Assembly: GCF_000508165.1 (NCBI RefSeq)
Contig: NZ_AYOZ01000012.1
Location: 186,001-250,000, forward strand
DNA: 64,000 nucleotides
Direction of reading: 5' to 3'
DNA from: Marinomonas profundimaris
GTDB lineage: Bacteria > Pseudomonadota > Gammaproteobacteria > Pseudomonadales > Marinomonadaceae
The stretch's first letter is position 1. The number at the start of each line of letters is the position of its first letter. The translations under genes were made by a program, and so were the position numbers. The notes beneath the pieces are model-generated. The model was not told the origin of the DNA and ran no database searches. It saw only the letters and a program-made list of their open reading frames with translations. Below are positions 52,695-62,478 of the stretch, piece by piece.

Positions 52695-54128
52695 TCAATT
52701 TTGCGCAGTAAACGCCATTATTTTTTCAGAGTTCATCGGCCGGCCGTGATACCAACCCTGATGAAGATAAATGCCAATGTGGTTCGTTTGTTCATTATTG
52801 TCTTGGGTTTCGATGCCTTCGGCAATGCAGTCGATATTGAGTTCATTACAAAACGCGATAATGGACTTCAAAATGGCGGTGTTTTGATTTGTTTTGCTCA
52901 TAAAAATCTTATCTGTTTTGACAATATCAAAATCAAATTCAGAGATATAAGACAAGCCAGAATATTCCATACCAAAATCGTCGATAGCAAAACGACAGCC
53001 TTTTTCTTTCAGAATATTCATGTGTTTTTTGATCGTTTGTTTATGCAACATTAAGTTTTCATCTTCCGTTACCTCAAGGATCAAACTGGAACAAGTTAAG
53101 CCTTTTAAATTCAGTATGTGGTCGATAAAAAAGGCACTTTCAAGGTGACGACTGGATATGTTGACTTGAAAGTCATGTTGTTCTAGAAACGTGGTCGAGA
53201 AGCTCCTTTCAATCTGGCTTATCTGGAAAATCGTGTGATCAATGCTCAAATCCAAACGTTTCATTTTCTCGATGGTGTCTCTTGCATTGTCGTCATCTTC
53301 ACTTCTTAAAAACACCTCAATCGAAAAAACACTGCCGTCTCTGGTATCAAAAATGGGTTGGTATTCATTGTAATAATAATGACTTCCTATTTTATATTTC
53401 AGCAACAACTTATCTATTCTTCTTACCAATTTGGGCGTGATAAAGAAATATACAAGGAAAAACCAAATCAGAAGAATAGGAATAACATAAGGGTTAATAT
53501 GAATTTTAGAAGAAACAAGGGCAGGCATTAAATAAGATAAGTTACTAATCACATTGGACTTTTTATACTTTTCTCCAACAACACCACTCTCGATAGAGAA
53601 AACAATACTGGGATGATTCAGAAAAAACAGATCTACGCTGCTTTTTTTAATCAATATATGGTATTCAATATCGTCTGTTGTTTTCTTAATCGCATAAACT
53701 GGCATAGCCAACGCGTTCATTGTATGCGGACCCACCATTAAAAAATCCGAATGCGCTTCAGGCTTACTGACCTTAACACTGCCTTTTTCACCCCACGAAT
53801 TGCATGATATGACGCCCTGTCCGCCTTCTGTATGAACAACAGCAAACTCAATGGAACCAGGAATACCAAACAGCCCTTTACGCATATCCAAAATAAGGTT
53901 ACGCGAACAAGTACCATTATACTCATTGGCTATTCTAGAAATAAAAGAAGTAATAACATTAAGATGGTTTTCTGCTTGAATAAAATCCTTTTGTCTTTCA
54001 AGCTCAGCGGCCTTGGCCTCTCTTTTTTGCTGCCAAGTTTCCTCAATAAAAAGCACAAAAATTGAGACGATCCCCCACAACAAGATATTCATTAAAACAG
54101 TTAGCTGCGTCCTTGATGCCTGAGTCAT
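52695..54128 (-). CDS. CSS-motif/EAL-domain cyclic di-GMP phosphodiesterase
   Basis: Inner-membrane protein of 477 residues. Membrane segment at about 10-28; a periplasmic CSS-type sensor (NGTCSRNLILDMRK near residue 70 and GVISCNSWGEKG near 106) whose cysteines can form a redox-sensitive disulfide; membrane segment near 218-238; EAL domain from about 245. The EAL motif is degenerate (SIEVFLRSE), but the catalytic Glu, FQVNIS, LEVTEDE, IDDFGMEYSG, KTDK and AEGIET motifs are kept, so activity is likely. It would break down cyclic di-GMP. Confidence 0.87.
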   Translation of the reverse strand: MTQASRTQLTVLMNILLWGIVSIFVLFIEETWQQKREAKAAELERQKDFIQAENHLNVITSFISRIANEYNGTCSRNLILDMRKGLFGIPGSIEFAVVHTEGGQGVISCNSWGEKGSVKVSKPEAHSDFLMVGPHTMNALAMPVYAIKKTTDDIEYHILIKKSSVDLFFLNHPSIVFSIESGVVGEKYKKSNVISNLSYLMPALVSSKIHINPYVIPILLIWFFLVYFFITPKLVRRIDKLLLKYKIGSHYYYNEYQPIFDTRDGSVFSIEVFLRSEDDDNARDTIEKMKRLDLSIDHTIFQISQIERSFSTTFLEQHDFQVNISSRHLESAFFIDHILNLKGLTCSSLILEVTEDENLMLHKQTIKKHMNILKEKGCRFAIDDFGMEYSGLSYISEFDFDIVKTDKIFMSKTNQNTAILKSIIAFCNELNIDCIAEGIETQDNNEQTNHIGIYLHQGWYHGRPMNSEKIMAFTAQN

Positions 54129-54479
54129 GAAACGTCCATAGCCTCTTACTTATTGGTTTTTATAGGTATAGCAAGGCATCAGAAAAGAAATACATGATAT
54201 TTGTAATCGGAATAACAAGAAGGTTGGTATAAAAAGCGCGCTCGAATCTTAAACAATTGAAAAATAAGGTGTTCAGGAAACTTACCACGTTAAATTTTCG
54301 TTACAAAAAAATGCGATTATCTACGTAGCATTGCTTTCTCTGCTCCATTTTTTAGTACTTCCCCGCCGCATTTTGACTTCACTCGGGCGATTCTATGTCA
54401 GTATTTTTCTATCTTTAACGGGGTTTTTAGATGCATCATGTGCGCAGCGGTGCAAACATCACTGCACACATAAATGACA
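54129..54479. other. Gene-free region
   Basis: 351 bases between the EAL gene start and the nitroreductase stop, AT-rich. No supported gene, RNA or clear terminator seen. Confidence 0.35.
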
Positions 54480-55082
54480 CTAAAATCTATTTTCAACCAG
54501 TACGTCTGATAATGGCAGTTGACCTGCTCTCGGGTAAGCCGCTTTCTCTGCATGACCAATGGCGATCATCATGGCAATCACATGCCCCTCTGGAAGACAT
54601 ATTAATTCAGCCACCTTTGCTTGATCAAAGCCCACCATGGGACAAGAGTCATAACCCAGTCCTTTCGCGGCCAACATCATCGTTTGGGCGGCAATGCCAC
54701 AGGAACGCATGGCTTCGTCTCGCTGAATTTGCTCTTTTCCGTTATAAAAACCATACATCATTGGCAATAAAACGTCCTGAGTTTCTTTCGGACTGTTTGC
54801 AACATAGCGCTCAGGGCGATCGTTCCACGCATTCACATCCGCGCACAACACAAATAATTCCGCCGCGTCTGACACTTGAGCCTGTCCCCAAGCTGCCGCT
54901 TTTAGGTCTTCTCTTTGTGCCGTATCCGTTACTCTAACAAAGCGCCAGTGCTGAATATTGTAAGACGTCGGCGCCAGCAATACGGCGTCCATCAGTGCGG
55001 TAAAATCGGCAGTTGGCATGTTTTGATTCACTTTATAATGCTTTACTGCTCGTCGCTGTTGAATGGCTTGAAAAATATCCAT
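54480..55082 (-). CDS. Nitroreductase-family flavoenzyme
   Basis: FMN-dependent oxidoreductase of 200 residues. RRAVKHYK near the start and APTSYNIQHWRFVRV near residue 40 are FMN-binding motifs; GIAAQTMMLAAKGLGYDSCP near 135 and the end IAIGHAEKAAYPR are family-typical. Reduces nitro compounds, quinones or similar. The start is ATG 55082 after AGGAGTTAAAAAGACC; the longer frame runs into the LysR promoter. Divergent from the LysR gene that probably controls it. Confidence 0.87.
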   Translation of the reverse strand: MDIFQAIQQRRAVKHYKVNQNMPTADFTALMDAVLLAPTSYNIQHWRFVRVTDTAQREDLKAAAWGQAQVSDAAELFVLCADVNAWNDRPERYVANSPKETQDVLLPMMYGFYNGKEQIQRDEAMRSCGIAAQTMMLAAKGLGYDSCPMVGFDQAKVAELICLPEGHVIAMMIAIGHAEKAAYPRAGQLPLSDVLVENRF

Positions 55083-55227
55083 GGTCTTTTTAACTCCTAA
55101 AGTGTTGAAAGTAGACATTGCCAAGAAGACAAAATCTGTTGATACGCACTTTATATTGTTTTCCATTGACGGATAAACCGGTTTAAAAGAAACTAATTGT
55201 AGAGCTAAACTCAACAATGGAGCGTAT

Positions 55228-56145
55228 ATGGACACTTTTTCAGCTATCCCTGTTTTTATCGCCGTTGTGGAAAACGGGAGTTTTTCAAAAGCGGCTGACA
55301 AACTAGGCACAAGCAAATCCGCGGTGAGTAAACGCATTAGTCAGCTTGAAAACACGCTGGGCGTGAAACTGCTTCACAGAACCACTCGACGACTCAGTCT
55401 GACCGAAGCTGGCGAACACTACTTTCACCATGTGCACAAAGCCATGACCGCCGCGACAGAAGGCGTTGATGCCGTCACACAATTACAGGGTAAACCCAAA
55501 GGCACCTTAAAAGTCAGTACGCCCATGTCATTTGGTCGCCTGCATTTGGCGCCTTTGGTCACCGATTTTTTAACCCATTATCCCGACATCACATTGAATA
55601 TGACGATGGATGACAAGAAAGTCGATTTAGTTGAACAGGGTTTCGATGTCGCTATTCGCGCCGGAGAAATGAAGGATTCAACATTGATTGCCCGTTCTCT
55701 AGCCTCGTGTCGAAGTGTGATTTGTGCCTCGCCTGAGTATTTACGAAAGCACGGTACTCCAACGACTCCTGAAGCCTTAATGAATCATAACTGCATACGG
55801 TTTTCTTATGACTACAATGGCAATGAATGGGTGTTTCATCGGGATGGAAAACAGCAAAAAATCAAAGTCGATGGCAATTACCAAGTCAACAACAGTGAAG
55901 CGTTACAAGCTGCGGCATTAGACGGATTAGGCATTGCCAAAATTCCGACCTTTGTGATCGGAAAAGACATTATGAACGGACGGCTCGTCCCGCTATTTGA
56001 GTCGTATCCACTGCCTATTCAAACCTTCTACGCGGTTTTTCCTGAACGCCGTCACTTGCCCGCAAAAGTACGTGTTTTCCTAGATTTTATTATCGAAAAA
56101 CTTGAGAGCGATCAGCCCTATTGGGAAGTAGATCCCCCTATTTAG
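55228..56145 (+). CDS. LysR-family regulator
   Basis: Regulator of 305 residues. N-terminal winged HTH (VENGSFSKAADKLGTSKSAV, SKRISQLENTLGVKLLHRTT) and a substrate-binding domain from about 90 (STPMSFGRLHLAPLVTDFLT). It belongs to the CrgA/AaeR-like group by its pattern. Divergent from the nitroreductase gene across 145 bases, the usual arrangement for a LysR-target pair. Confidence 0.88.
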   Translation: MDTFSAIPVFIAVVENGSFSKAADKLGTSKSAVSKRISQLENTLGVKLLHRTTRRLSLTEAGEHYFHHVHKAMTAATEGVDAVTQLQGKPKGTLKVSTPMSFGRLHLAPLVTDFLTHYPDITLNMTMDDKKVDLVEQGFDVAIRAGEMKDSTLIARSLASCRSVICASPEYLRKHGTPTTPEALMNHNCIRFSYDYNGNEWVFHRDGKQQKIKVDGNYQVNNSEALQAAALDGLGIAKIPTFVIGKDIMNGRLVPLFESYPLPIQTFYAVFPERRHLPAKVRVFLDFIIEKLESDQPYWEVDPPI

Positions 56146-56153
56146 AGTGATCT

Positions 56154-58163
56154 TCACTCGGTTTCGCTTTTCAACTTCCCGTACTTATACACTGTATTTC
56201 GGCTCACACCGGCGGTTTTTGCAGTTTGTGACACATTGCCTTTGAACTCATTTAACAAGCGTGGAATCAAGCGCTCTAATGGCTCTTCGAGGCCTATTAC
56301 TGACGGCACATCTGAACTGTCTGCGTCGGCGGCTATCGCGTCCAAATCCTCAAAAAAATCATCGGGTAAATGCCAATCTTCCAACACGTCTTCATCGGCC
56401 ATCGCCATGCCCACTTTTAACACATGCGCCAGTTGACGCATGTTTCCAGGCCAAGGGTGTTTCACCAGCAAATCGATCATGGCTTGTGATAATGCAGGAC
56501 CGGGCTCTTCTTTGCGCAATCGATTATGGAGATATTGAATCAACGCCGCTTTATCAGATCGTTCGCGTAGGGCAGGTAATTCGATGTTCAAACCCGAAAT
56601 TCGATAGTATAAATCTTGGCGAAAACGGCCTTCTTTCACTTCTTCTTTGAGCACACGGTTAGTGGCGGAAATAAGCTTAATATCCACAGGGAATACTTCC
56701 GTCGAGCCAAGTGGCGTCACGACACGCTCTTGCAAAACACGCAGTAAGCGAGATTGTACCGCCATTGGCATTTCGCCGATTTCATCCAAAAACAGCGTAC
56801 CACGATGCGCCCGACGAATAAGGCCAATTGAGCCTCTATTCTGTGCGCCCGTAAACGCTCCTTTTTCATAACCAAAAAGTTCAGATTCGACCAATTCTGC
56901 TGGAATGGCGGCGCAGTTGACGGCGACCAACATCTCTTTGGCGCGGGAACTGTGATAATGCAAACTGCGCACAAAAATCTCTTTGCCAGCGCCCGTTTCC
57001 CCGTGAATCAAAATGGGGATGTCTTTCTCCATAATCTTATGCGCTTGGCGCACCAAACGCTCTACCCGTTCGTCACCATGCTGCAATTCAGCCAAGGGGA
57101 TGACGTTGTCGGGTATCTCCGTGATCAATGGCAATATTGGTTTATTAACTTTCTCTTTTATGGGTTTTTCTTCATTTATAACAATAGGTTCTGGCTGTAC
57201 CGGAGCAACATAATCTGTGCGCTGACGAAAGTCTGGTACGCGCATAATTTGCTGCACAGGCGGAATCACTTTGACGTAAAACTGATAACGCCCCATGGCG
57301 ATCAATTTCATCGGTAAACTAAACGGGTGATGCTTAATTTCTCGCATTTCGATATCAAAAACCTGATTGATATTCAGCAACGCCAAATCACGCGCCAACA
57401 CCACTTCTGCACGGCGGTTTGCCGACACAATGGTGCCGTTCTCATCCAGCACTAAAATACCCGACCAATGACTGTCCAAACTGACCACATTGGTATTAAA
57501 ACTTAGAATGAAATGTTCTTGTTGGAACGCCGAAAAAATCAGTCGATTTTCGACGCTTAATGACATGAGTTTCACCATGCCGAAAGTATGATCTTGCGGC
57601 AAATACGCATCGGAAGAAATGTCCAACACGCCCACTAAATCGTTCTTGGTGTTGTAGATCGGCGAGGCGGAACCCACCATAAAACGGTTGGCGCGAAGGA
57701 AATGCTCATCGCGGCCGACTTGAATGGCTTCGCCCGTGATTAGCGCGGTGCCAATGGCGTTCGTACCCACGCCCATTTCCGTCCATTGGTTACCACCCAC
57801 GAGTCCATGCTCTGCGGCACTGCCAAAACGTGGTTGTCCCCACGTATTGAGCACGTGTCCTTGACGATCCGCCAAGACAATCATGCAAGCGGAATTACTG
57901 AGGATATTCTCGTAATACGGCAACACTTCGTTTTCTGTGGTTTCCAACAAACTACGATGCTGGTCGACCAAATCGATCAAGGTGCCTTTTGGTAAGGTCG
58001 CAAAATCAGGACGACTGCCGTGGTCCAAGCCAAATTGCTCGCAACGATACCAAGAATCTTGAATCCTATCTTTATGCGTCTGTGTCAGATTCGTCTCGGT
58101 GGCCGAACCCTTGTTTTCAGATGCATTAACGGCTTGTTGTTTTTGTTTTTCTTCGTCTTGCAT
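56154..58163 (-). CDS. Sigma54-dependent activator, AcoR-like
   Basis: Enhancer-binding protein of 669 residues. An N-terminal GAF region (about 60-215), a PAS-like region (about 240-310), a AAA+ domain (about 370-600) with Walker A HGETGAGKE and the sigma54-contact loop YEKGAFTGAQ, and a Fis-type HTH (GNVSQTAKTAGVSRNTVYKY). The architecture is that of AcoR-like regulators of alcohol or acetoin use. ATG 58163 follows TGGAGTTGGAA. It is divergent from the glycerol-type ABC operon, whose upstream region has a sigma54-like promoter. Confidence 0.88.
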   Translation of the reverse strand: MQDEEKQKQQAVNASENKGSATETNLTQTHKDRIQDSWYRCEQFGLDHGSRPDFATLPKGTLIDLVDQHRSLLETTENEVLPYYENILSNSACMIVLADRQGHVLNTWGQPRFGSAAEHGLVGGNQWTEMGVGTNAIGTALITGEAIQVGRDEHFLRANRFMVGSASPIYNTKNDLVGVLDISSDAYLPQDHTFGMVKLMSLSVENRLIFSAFQQEHFILSFNTNVVSLDSHWSGILVLDENGTIVSANRRAEVVLARDLALLNINQVFDIEMREIKHHPFSLPMKLIAMGRYQFYVKVIPPVQQIMRVPDFRQRTDYVAPVQPEPIVINEEKPIKEKVNKPILPLITEIPDNVIPLAELQHGDERVERLVRQAHKIMEKDIPILIHGETGAGKEIFVRSLHYHSSRAKEMLVAVNCAAIPAELVESELFGYEKGAFTGAQNRGSIGLIRRAHRGTLFLDEIGEMPMAVQSRLLRVLQERVVTPLGSTEVFPVDIKLISATNRVLKEEVKEGRFRQDLYYRISGLNIELPALRERSDKAALIQYLHNRLRKEEPGPALSQAMIDLLVKHPWPGNMRQLAHVLKVGMAMADEDVLEDWHLPDDFFEDLDAIAADADSSDVPSVIGLEEPLERLIPRLLNEFKGNVSQTAKTAGVSRNTVYKYGKLKSETE

Positions 58164-58252
58164 TTCCAACTCCACTACAGTGAGGAAAATACCGCCACTG
58201 TGCACGAAATGTTCAGTGTAATGGGAGAACTGTAAACACTTTGAACACCCGT

Positions 58253-58267
58253 GAACAGTCCCTGTTC
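58253..58267. promoter_or_regulatory. Probable upstream activator site
   Basis: Perfect 15 bp palindrome GAACAGTCCCTGTTC about 90 bases upstream of the sigma54-like promoter, in the range used by enhancer-binding proteins. Related TGTTCA/TGAACA half-sites lie at 58210-58247. Confidence 0.6.
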
Positions 58268-58357
58268 GAAAATGAAAATCCTAAAAGTCGACTCTAAATT
58301 GAATTATATTGCTTAAAAATCATATGGTTAAGTAAATAGAACGAATCATAAATATTT

Positions 58358-58374
58358 TTGGCATGGCTTTTGTA
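58358..58374 (+). promoter_or_regulatory. Sigma54-like promoter of the glycerol ABC operon
   Basis: TTGGCATGGCTTTTGTA fits the -24/-12 consensus (YTGGCACGRNNNTTGCW) with two mismatches: T for C at position 7 and GT instead of GC at -12. It lies 98 bases before the first ATPase gene. Confidence 0.55.
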
Positions 58375-58471
58375 ATGTATCAACTCAATAAGAGCGTGTT
58401 CACTATTGAGCCTTGTAAACGCCAGTAGCATGACCGCGCATAAAAAAATAATAACAAAAAAGGTAAGTACA

Positions 58472-59560
58472 ATGTCCCTGACGCTGCAGAATGTATCGCG
58501 CGTTGTTGAAGGTGAGACATGGATCGACGAGGTTAACTTGACCCTCGAACCTGGCTCTTTCAACGTTTTACTCGGACGCACATTGTCTGGTAAAACCACG
58601 CTAATGCGACTCATGGCGGGCCTTGATCGGCCAACCAAAGGAAAAATCCTCATGAATGGGGTGGACGTGACTGGCGTAGCCGTTCGCGAACGCAACATTT
58701 CCATGGTGTACCAACAGTTCATCAATTACCCCAACCTCACCGTATACGAAAACATCGCGTCGCCGCTCCGTTTGGCGAAAATGGATGAAAGCGAAGTGGA
58801 TCGTCGTGTACGAGAAACCGCTGAAATGCTTCGTATTGACCCTTTTCTTGATCGCTTGCCACTGCAACTGTCTGGTGGACAGCAACAACGCACCGCGATG
58901 GCTCGAGCCTTGGTGAAAGACTCACAAATCATCTTGTTCGATGAGCCGCTGGTTAACCTCGATTACAAATTACGCGAAGAACTTCGCCAAGAATTACGCG
59001 CCCTGTTTAAGGCTCGTAACTGCATCGCCATTTACGCGACCACAGAGCCAAACGAAGCCTTGGCATTAGGTGGCAACACCGCGGTGTTAAACGAAGGTCG
59101 CTTGTTGCAAATGGGACCAACGGCCGAGGTGTATCATCAACCTAAAGACATTATTACCGCCGAGATGTTTTCTGAGCCGCCAATCAATGTCGTACAAGGT
59201 CGCGTCAGTGAAGAAGAAGTTACCTTTGATGACACCGTTCATTTTCGCCTTAACAACGATTTACGCAGCTTAACGCCCGGTGAATATCAATTTGGCGTAC
59301 GCGCTTCTCACATCGGTTTGGTGCCACATTCTGACGACGATTTAGAGCTGCCGGTTCGCGTCGATCTGGCTGAAATCAGCGGATCGGAAACCTTCTTACA
59401 CGTTCACAACCCACATTTTGATTTGGTGCTGCATTTGTCTGGGGTTCACGCCTATCAGGTGGATCAAGAGATTAAGGTGTATTTCCCGACGCACAAGCTT
59501 TACGCCTTTGACGCTCAAGGCAAGATGGTGCATTCCCCAGCACGAATGAGGGATCAATAG
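58472..59560 (+). CDS. ABC transporter ATP-binding protein 1, glycerol type (GlpS-like)
   Basis: ATPase of 362 residues of the MalK/UgpC type with a C-terminal regulatory OB region. Walker A is unusual: LGRTLSGKTTLM (G-R-T-L-S-G-K-T) in place of GPSGCGKST; signature QLSGGQQQRTAMARALV; Walker B IILFDEPLVNLD. Two distinct ATPases of this kind followed by two permeases and a DUF2160 protein match the GlpSTPQV glycerol importer of rhizobia. AGGTAAG precedes ATG 58472. Divergent from a sigma54 activator. Confidence 0.85.
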   Translation: MSLTLQNVSRVVEGETWIDEVNLTLEPGSFNVLLGRTLSGKTTLMRLMAGLDRPTKGKILMNGVDVTGVAVRERNISMVYQQFINYPNLTVYENIASPLRLAKMDESEVDRRVRETAEMLRIDPFLDRLPLQLSGGQQQRTAMARALVKDSQIILFDEPLVNLDYKLREELRQELRALFKARNCIAIYATTEPNEALALGGNTAVLNEGRLLQMGPTAEVYHQPKDIITAEMFSEPPINVVQGRVSEEEVTFDDTVHFRLNNDLRSLTPGEYQFGVRASHIGLVPHSDDDLELPVRVDLAEISGSETFLHVHNPHFDLVLHLSGVHAYQVDQEIKVYFPTHKLYAFDAQGKMVHSPARMRDQ

Positions 59561-59562
59561 TC

Positions 59563-60702
59563 ATGGCTTCTATTACGTTAAATGCGTTAGCGCACAGCTA
59601 CACAGAAAACCCAACCAAACCAGAAGATTACGCGATTCGTGAAATGACGCACGTGTGGGAACAAGGCGGCGCGTTTGCCCTACTTGGTCCATCGGGGTGT
59701 GGTAAATCTACCCTGTTGAATATTATTTCTGGCTTGTTAGAACCGTCCGAAGGTGAAGTCTTGTTTGACGGAAAACGCGTCAATGAGTTGAAACCAGAAG
59801 AGCGCAACATTGCGCAGGTTTTCCAGTTTCCCGTGGTGTACGACACCATGACGGTGTTTGATAACTTGGCTTTTCCGCTGCGCAATATTGGCGTGCCGGA
59901 GTACAAGGTGAAGTCGAAAGTCTACGAAGTGGCCGAAATCCTCGAACTCTCCGACCAGCTCAATCGCAAAGCCAAAGGCTTGTCCGCGGACCAAAAGCAA
60001 AAAGTCTCCATGGGACGCGGCTTGGTTCGTGATGATGTGTCCGCCATCTTGTTCGATGAACCACTGACCGTAATCGACCCACAACTGAAATGGAAACTGC
60101 GTCGTAAGCTTAAACAAATCCATGAACAGTTCAACATCACCATGGTGTATGTCACCCACGATCAGCTGGAAGCATCAACCTTCGCCGACAAAATCGCCGT
60201 CATGTACAACGGACAAATCGTCCAGTTCGGCACACCACGCGAATTGTTTGAAACCCCAGCACATACGTTTGTGGGCTACTTTATTGGCAGCCCCGGCATG
60301 AACTTTTTTGACGTCGAACTCAACGACACACTGACGTTTGGCGGACATGAAATTGCCACCAGTCACGACATGCTAACCCGTTTGAAAGCCATGGGCGCTA
60401 GCAATATCAAAGTCGGTATTCGTCCAGAGTTCGTCCATGTTTGGGATGGCAAAAACGACGATGCATTCCCTGTCGAAGTGGATTATGTGGAAGACCTTGG
60501 TACTTACAAAATCCTCTCTTTCTTGTTCAACGGACAAGTCATGAAAGCCCGCCTCAGCGAAGATCAAAAAGTGCCAAGCGGACAAATCTATGTGAGCTTT
60601 CCGGAACAATGGACCAAGGTTTATGTAGACGAATACCTTGTTGACCTAACGGCTGGTTCTATCGAAAACGACAAGAATAAGGAGACCGACCATGCAAACT
60701 AA
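59563..60702 (+). CDS. ABC transporter ATP-binding protein 2, glycerol type (GlpT-like)
   Basis: Second ATPase, 379 residues. Walker A LGPSGCGKST is normal, but the signature region reads GLSADQKQKVSMGRGLVRDD, lacking the usual LSGGQ; Walker B AILFDEPLTVID has Ile in the D-loop. As the partner has the reverse pattern (odd Walker A, normal LSGGQ), the pair probably forms a heterodimer with one good site. It starts 2 bases after ATPase 1 and overlaps the next gene. Confidence 0.85.
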   Translation: MASITLNALAHSYTENPTKPEDYAIREMTHVWEQGGAFALLGPSGCGKSTLLNIISGLLEPSEGEVLFDGKRVNELKPEERNIAQVFQFPVVYDTMTVFDNLAFPLRNIGVPEYKVKSKVYEVAEILELSDQLNRKAKGLSADQKQKVSMGRGLVRDDVSAILFDEPLTVIDPQLKWKLRRKLKQIHEQFNITMVYVTHDQLEASTFADKIAVMYNGQIVQFGTPRELFETPAHTFVGYFIGSPGMNFFDVELNDTLTFGGHEIATSHDMLTRLKAMGASNIKVGIRPEFVHVWDGKNDDAFPVEVDYVEDLGTYKILSFLFNGQVMKARLSEDQKVPSGQIYVSFPEQWTKVYVDEYLVDLTAGSIENDKNKETDHAN

Positions 60703-61561
60703 AGTCGAGAATAACAAGGCATGGTTCCTTGTTATGCCCGTTTTTCTTATCGTTGCTTTCTCTGCCATCATCCCTTTGATGACGGTGGTGAACTATTCGG
60801 TACAAGACATTTTTGACCCTCAAACGCGCTACTTCGTTGGCACCGAGTGGTTCAAACAAGTCATTCTAGACAGCCGCTTGCATGAAGCCTTGCTGCGTCA
60901 GTTTATTTATTCCCTGACCATTCTGACGATTGAAGTACCGCTGGGCATTTGTGTCGCCTTGATGATGCCAACCAAAGGCCGAGGCGCGTCTATCGCACTT
61001 ATTCTTGTCGCTATTCCGTTGCTCATTCCATGGAACGTAGTCGGTACCATTTGGCAAATATTTGGTCGCGCAGACATAGGTTTATTTGGTGCCTTTATGA
61101 GTTATATCGGTGTCGATTACAACTACGCATCCAACCCGACCGATGCATGGTTAACCGTGGTATTGATGGACGTATGGCATTGGACGCCATTGGTCGCGCT
61201 GTTGTGTTATTCCGGTTTACGAGCCATTCCTGAGGTGTATTACCAAGCGGCGCGAATCGATCGCGCGTCTCGATGGGCCGTGTTCCGCTATATCCAACTT
61301 CCTAAACTCACTAACGTGCTGATTATCGGTGTGTTATTGCGTTTTATGGATTCGTTCATGATCTACACCGAACCGTTTGTCTTAACCGGTGGCGGGCCTG
61401 GCAGTTCAACGACCTTCTTGAGCCAAGCCTTAGTGCAACAAGCCATTGGCCAGTTTGACCTTGGCCCTGCGGCAGCGTTCTCACTGGTGTATTTCTTAAT
61501 CATCTTGCTCGTGTGTTGGGTGTTCTACACCACCATCATGAACATGCAAAAAGACAAGTAG
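60692..61561 (+). CDS. ABC transporter permease 1, glycerol type
   Basis: Inner-membrane permease of 289 residues, MalF/UgpA type, with six membrane segments and the EAA loop VYYQAARIDRASRWAVFRYI near residue 185. Overlaps the second ATPase gene by 11 bases. Part of the glycerol-type importer. Confidence 0.88.
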   Translation: MQTKVENNKAWFLVMPVFLIVAFSAIIPLMTVVNYSVQDIFDPQTRYFVGTEWFKQVILDSRLHEALLRQFIYSLTILTIEVPLGICVALMMPTKGRGASIALILVAIPLLIPWNVVGTIWQIFGRADIGLFGAFMSYIGVDYNYASNPTDAWLTVVLMDVWHWTPLVALLCYSGLRAIPEVYYQAARIDRASRWAVFRYIQLPKLTNVLIIGVLLRFMDSFMIYTEPFVLTGGGPGSSTTFLSQALVQQAIGQFDLGPAAAFSLVYFLIILLVCWVFYTTIMNMQKDK

Positions 61562-61570
61562 GAGCGAATC

Positions 61571-62467
61571 ATGACTCAATCATCAACGACACCGATATCG
61601 CACAATAGCCGCGTAACGAAAGAGCAAGCGCCGGTTCACAGCCGTGCAGAACGCAAGGCTCGAAATGCCAATATTCGCGGCCGATTTGGCTTAGTACTCT
61701 ATGTGGTTTTATTGCTGCTGCCGATTTATTGGCTGCTGAATATGTCATTCAAAACCAACACGGAAATTCTCAGTGGGTTGTCTTTCTTCCCAGCGGATTT
61801 TACCTTAGAAAATTACGCTAAGATTTTCAGCGATTCCACTTGGTACATGGGGTACGTTAACTCGATTTTCTACGTTTCCATGAACATGGTCATCAGTTTA
61901 TTGGTCGCATTACCCGCGGCTTATGCGTTTAGCCGATACCGTTTCATTGGCGATAAGCACATGTTTTTCTGGTTGCTTTCAAACCGTATGGCGCCACCAG
62001 CGGTGTTCTTGTTGCCGTTCTTCCAGCTGTATTCCTCTGTAGGCTTGTTCGACACCCATATTGCGGTGGCCTTGGCTCACTGTATTTTCACCGTGCCATT
62101 GGCGGTGTGGATTTTGGAAGGCTTTATGAGCGGCGTGCCGCGTGAAATCGACGAAACGGCGTACATCGATGGTTACTCTTTTCCAAAGTTCTTCGTGCGT
62201 ATTTTCATTCCCTTGATCCGTTCTGGTATCGGTGTAACGGCGTTCTTCTGCTTTATGTTCTCTTGGGTCGAGTTACTTCTCGCTCGCACCTTGACATCAG
62301 TCGAAGCCAAGCCCATTGCCGCCATTATGACGCGTACGGTTTCTGCGTCAGGAATGGATTGGGGACTGCTCGCTGCGGCGGGTGTGCTGACTATTATTCC
62401 GGGAATGCTGGTCATTTATTTCGTTCGTAACCATGTCGCGAAGGGCTTTGCCCTTGGTCGAGTGTAA
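61571..62467 (+). CDS. ABC transporter permease 2, glycerol type
   Basis: Inner-membrane permease of 298 residues, MalG/UgpE type, with six membrane segments and the EAA loop VPREIDETAYIDGYSFPKFF near residue 190. The N-terminal 35 residues are a charged cytoplasmic extension. Nine bases after permease 1. Confidence 0.88.
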   Translation: MTQSSTTPISHNSRVTKEQAPVHSRAERKARNANIRGRFGLVLYVVLLLLPIYWLLNMSFKTNTEILSGLSFFPADFTLENYAKIFSDSTWYMGYVNSIFYVSMNMVISLLVALPAAYAFSRYRFIGDKHMFFWLLSNRMAPPAVFLLPFFQLYSSVGLFDTHIAVALAHCIFTVPLAVWILEGFMSGVPREIDETAYIDGYSFPKFFVRIFIPLIRSGIGVTAFFCFMFSWVELLLARTLTSVEAKPIAAIMTRTVSASGMDWGLLAAAGVLTIIPGMLVIYFVRNHVAKGFALGRV

Positions 62468-62478
62468 GGAGAATCATT

